Assembly: GCF_949987515.2 (NCBI RefSeq)
Contig: NC_082690.1
Coordinates: forward strand, 106,576,400-106,640,399
Direction of reading: 5' to 3'
Origin: Delphinus delphis
Taxonomy: Eukaryota > Chordata > Mammalia > Artiodactyla > Delphinidae
Length of the DNA stretch: 64,000 bases
How positions within the stretch are numbered: position 1 is the first letter of the stretch; every line of letters begins with the position of its first letter. The notes under the pieces were generated by a model. The model did no database searches and was not told where the DNA came from. It was given only the letters and a program-made list of their open reading frames with translations. A program made the position numbers and the translations under genes. Of this stretch, positions 58,701 to 64,000 are shown piece by piece.

Positions 58701-61700
58701 CTGAGGCCCCGCCAGGGGTGCCGCAGGGCGGCTCAGCTCACTGCCCTGGGAGTGGCTTCCTAGCGGCCTGGGCTTGGGCTGCTGTGGTTGGCGGCAGCAG
58801 CAGGCCCTCCGTCCTTCCCCCGGCACCGCTCTGGACCATCCCTGGGGGCCCCTCCCCGGCACAGCCCTCTCCCCAGCCCCCAGACGGCCAGTCACTCAGA
58901 ACCCAGTGAGACACACGGTGCTGCCTCCTGCTTGTCCCAGCTCTGCCCCTGAGCCCCTGCGACCTCTTCCTCCTCTCCACTCCCATGAGCTGGCCCAGGA
59001 CTTCCGGAGACCCTGATCGGAGGACCCTTGCCCCCATCCTGCCCAGCTCTGCCGTGGGCCACCTCTACCGCTGGCCAGGCCTCAGCTGTCAAAGCTGCCT
59101 GGGGCTCACTCGGTGCGACCTGAGGGCGACAGGGCACCAAAGGGGGGAGTTGGCATCCTTCACCCCCTCCCCGGAAGGGATGGAGCCCCCCCAGCCTGCC
59201 ACCTCGTGTCACTCTCCTGACGTCTGGGTGCTCTGGGGACCGGGAGTTCTGGGTCAGGAGAGCTGGGAAGATTCTGCTGGCCTCCCCACTCTCCTTTGCC
59301 CGCTCAAGGCGTGAACCCCTCTTTCTGAGTCCTTCCAAGCGAGCCGCGGGGTGGGGGCAGACCAGAGGCCCGGATGAATCTGAGGGGTCAGGGCGCCCCC
59401 TCGCCAGGCATTCCTGCCCCGCAGCACCCGGCCTTGGGCGGGGAGGGGGAGGCTCTCGCCCGCGTCCCCTCAGCCTCCAGGCCTGCCTAGCAAGCAGGCA
59501 GGAGGCATTCTCCGGCTGGGACGCCTCTGAGAAGAGAAGCCTCCAGGGACTTCCCGGCAGCCTTTTATGGAGCTGAAAGTGGTTCAGAGAAACGGCAAAG
59601 TCTCCGGCAGATAATGCAGAGAACACTTCCTGCGCGCCCTCTCCCCAGGGTGGCTGGGGCAGCCTGGACCTCCCCCTCTCCCAGGACCCCAGGAGGCGGG
59701 GTGTGTAGCCCGCGTGGGGTGCTGGCAGCGCAGAAGCCGGGCGCAGAGGCCGTGAATGAGCTTGGTGCTGGCTGTCCAGCTACTGAGACTGTCCAGCACC
59801 CCCGGCCTGGGCACACCTCGGGTGAAGGCGGAGGGATGGTCAGGGGTGACCCAGCTTTTCACATGCGTTAGCTTCGGTGGGCCCCGGTGGGGGACAGGCA
59901 GGCCAGGGGAGGGAGGGGAGCGGCACCCCACCACGACCGGGTCCTGGTCCGTTGGAACCTAACTGGCACACAGCAGTGTCCTTAGTCACAAGGGGGCCTC
60001 TCGAGATGAGATCGAGTTATTACAGCCTAAAAACAAACAGATTCTGTGAAGTGGAGGCTTGAGTGAAAGTCCCGGGAGATGATTTGCTCTCCGTGTAGCA
60101 AGGGTCCCTTTTAAAGGTGCAGGGGGCCGGCGGGGGAAGGGTGGCCTCTGCTCTCCCTGGTCCGTGCGCCCTGCAGACCTGGGTTCCCGGGTGTGCATGG
60201 GGGCGGGAGGGGGCACGTCCCCCACGCACAGAGTTGGGTTTTGCCCTGCTTTTGACCTGTGTACGGATGTGTGCACGCAGGAGAGCGTTGCTGCGGCCGG
60301 TGAGGTACCTCTGAGGTTGGCACGTAACTGAGCTGAATGAATGGGCCTGAGCAGGGTCAGTGGAGCGGTGCAGCTCCGATGCCCATCCTGGCCGCGGCCC
60401 GCTGGGCTCTTTGCAGCCGGGCAGTGAATAGGAACAGCTGTTGGAGCTTCCGAGTTGAAACCTGCGGGCTTCTCAATCTAAGCCCATACACCCGCCAAGG
60501 CACGCGCACACGTGCGCACACACACACACACAGCCTGCGTTTAGTTATTCCTTCCCTGTCGGACCGGGTCTCGAGCTGCGGCCAGTCAGAACCTGCGCTC
60601 TGGCCACAGCGATTTCTGTGCAGTCCTGGTTAGCCTCAATGAAAACCTCTCATCCCGGGCTCCTGGCTCCCAGCCCGGGTGGAACTGGTCCCGTTTAAAG
60701 GGGAGAGAGGGCGCGCCTTGTGAGGGACTTGCTTTTTCAAGTGGTCGGAGTGCCCAGCAGCAGCTTTGTCGCCCCGTCAGTGTGGCCGCCTGGCTGCCTT
60801 TCTTCTTCCCACCCCTCCGCTGGCTCCCGCTCCGCTGAATGAGAGGCCCTGGCTGTTTATTCTCAGGCCAGTGGGAGGGGCAGGGGGGGCCCCAGCCCCC
60901 GGGGGCCGCACACTCCCTTTGTGCCCAGTGCCCTCCCACTCAGCTCACCGTCCAGTTCCTGGGCACAGGATGAGGGGGTAGGGGCTGACCTTCTAGGGCC
61001 TGGCTCCACACTGAGAGGCCCCCTGGTTCAGATGCTGAAATCGGTGGCCTCCCCTGCCAGGAGTTTCTCGTTGGGAGCGACAGAAAGGCGGCCCACAGGC
61101 GCTGGGTCACCTCTTAGGTGTCCTCACGTCCGTGACGAGTGTGCCGCCAGGAGGGAAACCAGAAGTTCCCATGTCAGTGAGCTGCCAGGAGGTGACCCTG
61201 GAGCCCACCTGCCCCGAGGTGCAGGGTTTCCCAGCAGTTTGCGGAGAGCTGCCAGGAGGTGACCCTGGAGCCCACCTGCCCAGAGGTGCAGGGTTTCCCA
61301 GCAGTTTGCGGAAAGCTGCTGAGGACGGGCAGATGAAGTAACACTGTAGCCCTGCCGTGTCCCTGGAGGCAGATGAAGTGGGGATAAGCATCTGAGGGCA
61401 GCGGGGGCTTCCCTGGGCCCATCTTCCCACGTGCAAGACGGCCACTCCCCCTGGGACCTGGCAGCGCAGGTACTTGGGGTTAGTGTTGTAGGGGACGCGT
61501 CTGCTTCCTTGCGGGTTTTCCCCGCCTTCCTTTTCGTCGGGCTTTTGTGAATAAGTGATACATTCACAGGCTCACGTGCTAAGAGAAGGGAGTGAGCGAT
61601 GACCCCTCTGCAGAGGCCACTGTGCCTCCCCCCCCCCCCGTTGTCTCTTCCAGCAGCTGTTCTCTTGCTTAGCATTTCTGCTGTTTGCGGCGGGGGGCGG

Positions 61701-62253
61701 GGAAGGTGATGGGGAGGTTTTTTGTTTTTTTACCATTATTTATTTGGTTGCACTGGGTCTTAGTTGCAGTACTCGGGCTCCTTAGTTGTGGCACGCAAAC
61801 TCTTAGTTGCAGCGTGCCTGTGGGATCTAGTTCCCTGACCAGGGGTCCAACCCGGGCCGCCTGCACTGGGAGCGCGGAGGCTTAACCACTGCGCCACCGG
61901 GCAAGTCCCTCTGCTGTTGTTAAATGAGCATCACAAGCTCGTGGTCAGAGAGTCCGGCCCGGCTTCTACCCCTGCTGGCGCCCACTTCCTGACCACCCCC
62001 TCAAGACCAGCCATCTGCGGGACAGGGCCTCAGGGGGGGTCCAGGTCACAGGGGTCCTGCTGCGTCCCCACTCACAACCCCTTTGCCTCCCTCGCTCTCC
62101 GCAGATGTGAAGTTCATTTCCAACCCGCCCTCCATGGTGGCTGCCGGGAGCGTGGTGGCCGCGGTGCAAGGCCTGCACCTGGGAAGCGCCAACAGCTTCC
62201 TGTCCTATCACCGCCTGACGCGGTTTCTCTCCAAAGTGATCAGGTGTGACCCG
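55540..62253 (+). CDS. CCND1: Cyclin D1, coding exons 1-4 of 5 (3' partial)
   Basis: G1/S-specific cyclin D1, the regulatory subunit of CDK4 and CDK6 in the nucleus, which phosphorylate RB1 and release E2F. Coding sequence joins 55540-55737, 57294-57509, 58036-58195 and 62105-62253: 723 bases, 241 codons, no stop or frameshift, GT-AG at every intron. Visible protein features are the RB1-binding LxCxE motif (LLCCE, residues 5-9), the hydrophobic patch starting [10 protein letters not shown] (56-65), the first cyclin box (about 56-152) with Lys112 needed for kinase activation, and most of the second fold. Human cyclin D1 has 295 residues. The missing part is the end of fold two, the acidic stretch and the Thr286 phosphodegron, all in exon 5 outside the window. 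From memory, human intron 4 is about 3 kb, so exon 5 is expected near 65 kb. Substitutions relative to remembered human include E2A, V10M, M155T, E170V, A171V, N216H, R218G and Y227H. Confidence 0.97.
55738..57293 (+). other. CCND1: CCND1 intron 1
   Basis: 1,556 bases, GTGCGG donor and CCCCGGCAG acceptor, close to the human size. GC-rich except for an AT-rich, repeat-free island at about 56150-56285 (GATTTTTAAATTAATATCCA, then TTTATTGCAAAGCAAAAGTG) that stands out as a possible intronic regulatory element. A second AT-rich patch lies at 56800-56845. Confidence 0.9.
57294..57509 (+). CDS. CCND1: CCND1 coding exon 2
   Basis: Codons 67-138, phase 0 at both ends, from GTCTGCGAGGAGCAG to GAGCTGCTG with donor GTAACC. 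It encodes the centre of the first cyclin box, including the NYLDRFLS segment and Lys112 in ASKMKET. The only change from remembered human is Asp for Glu at 135. This is the most conserved exon in the window, in line with its CDK-contact role. Confidence 0.97.
57510..58035 (+). other. CCND1: CCND1 intron 2
   Basis: 526 bases with a pyrimidine-rich acceptor (CATTTCCGCAG). CpG-rich, no repeats. Open frames on the minus strand here are GC artefacts. Confidence 0.9.
58036..58195 (+). CDS. CCND1: CCND1 coding exon 3
   Basis: Codons 139-191 plus the first base of codon 192, starting CAAATGGAGCTG and ending GCCACAG before donor GTAGGG. It covers the end of the first cyclin box and the linker into the second fold. 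The linker is the most altered part: human PEAEENKQI reads PVVEESKQV here, and M155 is Thr. Length 160 bases as in human. Confidence 0.96.
60516..60532. repeat. (CA)n microsatellite in intron 3
   Basis: Short CA run preceded by an ACGTGCG alternating stretch; likely length-polymorphic. Confidence 0.9.
61181..61314 (+). repeat. 67-bp tandem duplication in intron 3
   Basis: Two adjacent 67-base copies (61181-61247 and 61248-61314) starting GCTGCCAGGAGGTGACCCTG. They differ at two positions by my count, and a GCTG stub begins a third copy. All lie within CCND1 intron 3. Confidence 0.95.
61709..61910 (-). mobile_element. CHR-1-type SINE, antisense, in intron 3
   Basis: Reverse-oriented tRNA-derived SINE: T-rich left end, CACTGGGTCTTAGTTGCAGT, GTTCCCTGACCAGGGGTCCA and the reversed head CTGCGCCACCGGGCAAGTCC. 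It ends about 195 bases before exon 4, opposite in orientation to the gene. Confidence 0.9.
62105..62253 (+). CDS. CCND1: CCND1 coding exon 4
   Basis: The last two bases of codon 192 through codon 241, starting ATGTGAAGTTC and ending in codon CCG (Pro241) directly before the donor GTAAGTG. It encodes part of the second cyclin fold ([20 protein letters not shown] and the [11 protein letters not shown] segment). Length 149 bases as in human. Its last base is the position of the human G870A splice variant and carries G here. Several substitutions cluster at 216-238: N216H, R218G, P220A, N222S, Y227H, R235K, K238R. Confidence 0.96.
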
Positions 62254-64000
62254 GTAAGTGACCGCTTCGGCGCTGGCTGGGGGGCCTGTCCAGCACCGGG
62301 TACTAGAAGCATCCAGGGCCTGGGAGTCCCAAGCTGCAGTCGTCCGGTGGGAAGTGGCAGAGGCTGGGGCCACGTGGGGGACAGGCAGCCACCTGCGTCC
62401 AGAGGCACAGGACCTGGCCGTGGCCCTGGCACACGCTGTCCGGGGGCCACTCCACCCCGTCTCCTGGGGGGCTCCTGGGGGAGGAGAAACACCTCCCAGA
62501 ACCTGCGATGGGCGGGAGGGTCCTCCCAGGCTTCTGGTGGCCCCAGGGGCGCGCAGGAGCCTTAACCCCTCCTGGGGTCGTGGCGGGGGGCCGTCAGGAA
62601 GAAGGGCCACACGGCAGGCCGGGTCAATGATCCGTGCCCTAATGGTGTGTGGGGTGAGGCCCCGTCGAGCTTTGTCTGGGCGACAGCGTGGACTCCCGAC
62701 AAATGGCCGCTTTACAAGGGTCCCTGTGAGGTCTCCCGTCCACAATGGGCCTGGTACAGACAACTTGTTTTTATGACCCCCTTTGAGAGGCTGCTGCTTT
62801 GGAAGCCGGAGTCCATTGTATCTTTTTACTTAAAAATGCCACTGTCTTATTCCCCATTCTTTTCTTTTCTTTTCTCAAAGAATTAAAATAACAATTACAA
62901 GGGTTTGGGGCTTCACCAAATTAGACCAGCGAGGTTGGTGGCGGGGGTCACTGTCAGGCCCCGCTAGTGTCCCGAGTAGGAGCCAGTGACCACCTTGACC
63001 CCGATCCCCGGTCCGGGTCCGGCTCCGGCTCCGGCCGCTTCTGGCGCTCCGCCCTCGAGCGCCCAGGAGGCTCGGGGAGGAAAGCTGGTGTGAGACGGAT
63101 GCCTGCCTGTTCTCTGCCAGCGGTGCTTGGCCACCAGCCTGCGTGACCCCCAGAGGAGGAGGCCTTCTTGTTTGTAGGCATGGGCAGCTCGGTGGCCCCC
63201 TGGGAGGGGGAGGCATCCTCGCCTGGCTGCCAGGGCCAGCGCCGTCCCCCAGCTAGAAATGCCACAAACAGCGTTGTCTATAGACAGTGGTAGGAAATCG
63301 CTGTGTGATCCCTTATCTGAATAGAGATTATTTTAATTAGATCTGAAGCAAATGCCTTACGGCTGAGGAATGGTGGGAGGAATCAGTTGAGGCTGAAATT
63401 CGTCAGTCTGGTGACCGGGTGACAAATGTCGCTGAGCTCAGACGAGCAAATTCTGGGCTGTGGAGGCCCCGGGGCGTGGCCGAGTCTGCCCGTCCCTAGA
63501 GCTGGCCCCGTGGTCACAGTCTGCTCTTCACGGGGTGAGGCTGCAGTGCCAGGCGGGCTGCTGGGAGGAGGAAGCATGGGCCGTGGAGCTGGAGGATGCG
63601 CCGGGACCTGCAGAGGGGAGGCCCCTCCTGTACGCCTCTGCTCTGCGCTCCACAGCGCGGCCCCCCAAGTTACAGGGGCCAGGGAGCCTCCTCTGGGGGG
63701 CTGCCTTCAGTGGGTGGGTGGAGGCTCTCGGGTCTCAGAAGGCCGTGGCGGGTGTTTGGATCAGAGCCTGAGGAGGCCGTCAGGAGCCTTGGGCCTCAGT
63801 TTCCTCCTCTGTAAAATGGGCCTTTGGCACCTACCCTGCCTCCTCCTTTGCCGTGATGAATACTGAAAGGGTGGGTAGGAAAGCCCCCCGGCCCCATAAG
63901 CCCTGTCCCCTTGGGACATCTCCAGGGATTCATTCAGAAGCCCTCCTGGCCTGGCTTCACTTCTTTGGGGCGGGGTGCACCGTTTCCAGCCCCATCTAGG
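62254..64000 (+). other. CCND1: CCND1 intron 4 (partial)
   Basis: Runs off the window; exon 5 not reached. Contains an AT-rich repeat-free stretch at about 63240-63430 and a MIR near the right edge. No polyadenylation site or stop codon of CCND1 lies here. Confidence 0.88.
63730..63870 (+). repeat. MIR SINE in intron 4
   Basis: The words CTTGGGCCTCAGTTTCCTCC and TCTGTAAAATGGGCCTTTGG are the hallmark of a MIR core and 3' region in sense orientation. Confidence 0.75.

Larger units (their letters stand above)
58196..62104 (+). other. CCND1: CCND1 intron 3
   Basis: 3,909 bases, close to the human size as I remember it. It contains a CA microsatellite, a 67-bp tandem duplication and one antisense CHR-type SINE. 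The acceptor is CTCGCTCTCCGCAG. Long minus-strand frames (for example 244 codons at 58892-59626) are chance frames in GC-rich DNA. Confidence 0.9.

Noticed and set aside
58892..59626. 244-codon minus-strand frame in intron 3
   Set aside because: GC-driven chance frame without domain.
62500..64000. Exon 5 and stop codon of CCND1
   Set aside because: Looked for a continuation starting GAC-TGC (Asp-Cys) with an acidic tail; none lies in the remaining 1.7 kb, consistent with a 3-kb intron 4.

Overview
This is a mammalian nuclear-genome window, almost certainly from a cetacean. The strongest sign is a set of near-identical tRNA-derived SINEs of the CHR type, which begin GGGCTTCCCTGGTGGCGCAG and end in poly(A) with target-site duplications. 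Long CHR copies of this kind, close to one consensus, are characteristic of whales and dolphins. Artiodactyl-type L1 3' ends and old mammalian repeats (MLT1 LTRs, L2, MIR, MER2, MER5, ERVL) fill out the background. Nothing is bacterial, and there are no operons, CRISPR arrays or phage genes.

Bases 1-50,800 are a gene desert made mostly of transposable-element relics separated by unrecognised single-copy DNA. They hold an old antisense L1 (3.8-6.8 kb) and a cluster of L1 pieces (9.5-13.3 kb). MLT1 LTRs lie at about 1.9, 13.4, 16.0, 17.5, 21.5, 36.6 and 48.8 kb. An ERVL-like antisense provirus relic (about 25.2-30.9 kb) is split by a HAL1-like insertion that itself carries a CHR SINE. Further L1 pieces lie at 37.4-39.8, 42.7-43.9 and 46.1-46.6 kb, and a MER2-type DNA transposon at 47.7-48.3 kb is split by a young CHR SINE. 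I see no convincing protein-coding gene here; the long open frames are unspliced, lack family signatures and often overlap repeats.

From about 50.9 kb the base composition changes sharply to a GC- and CpG-rich domain (50.9-53.9 kb), followed by an AT-rich repeat-poor block (53.9-54.9 kb). Next comes the promoter and most of CCND1 (cyclin D1) on the + strand. Coding exons 1-4 lie at 55540-55737, 57294-57509, 58036-58195 and 62105-62253. All have GT-AG junctions, the sizes expected for this gene (198, 216, 160 and 149 bp) and an uninterrupted frame of 241 codons. Exon 5, which carries the C-terminal degradation region, the stop codon and the 3' UTR, lies beyond the right edge. The proximal promoter keeps an octamer, LEF/TCF, CRE and NF-kB-like sites in the known mammalian order.

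The observations I would check first are: a 98-99% identical inverted duplication about 1 kb apart (32.18-33.75 kb) enclosing a G-rich minisatellite; a composite tandem repeat ending in a near-perfect hairpin (40.06-40.15 kb); a bare poly(T) tract with a 14-bp target-site duplication (21.43 kb); the triple-nested SINE/HAL1/ERVL locus; and several departures of this cyclin D1 from the human protein, including Glu2 to Ala. I did not find a convincing undescribed multi-gene system.
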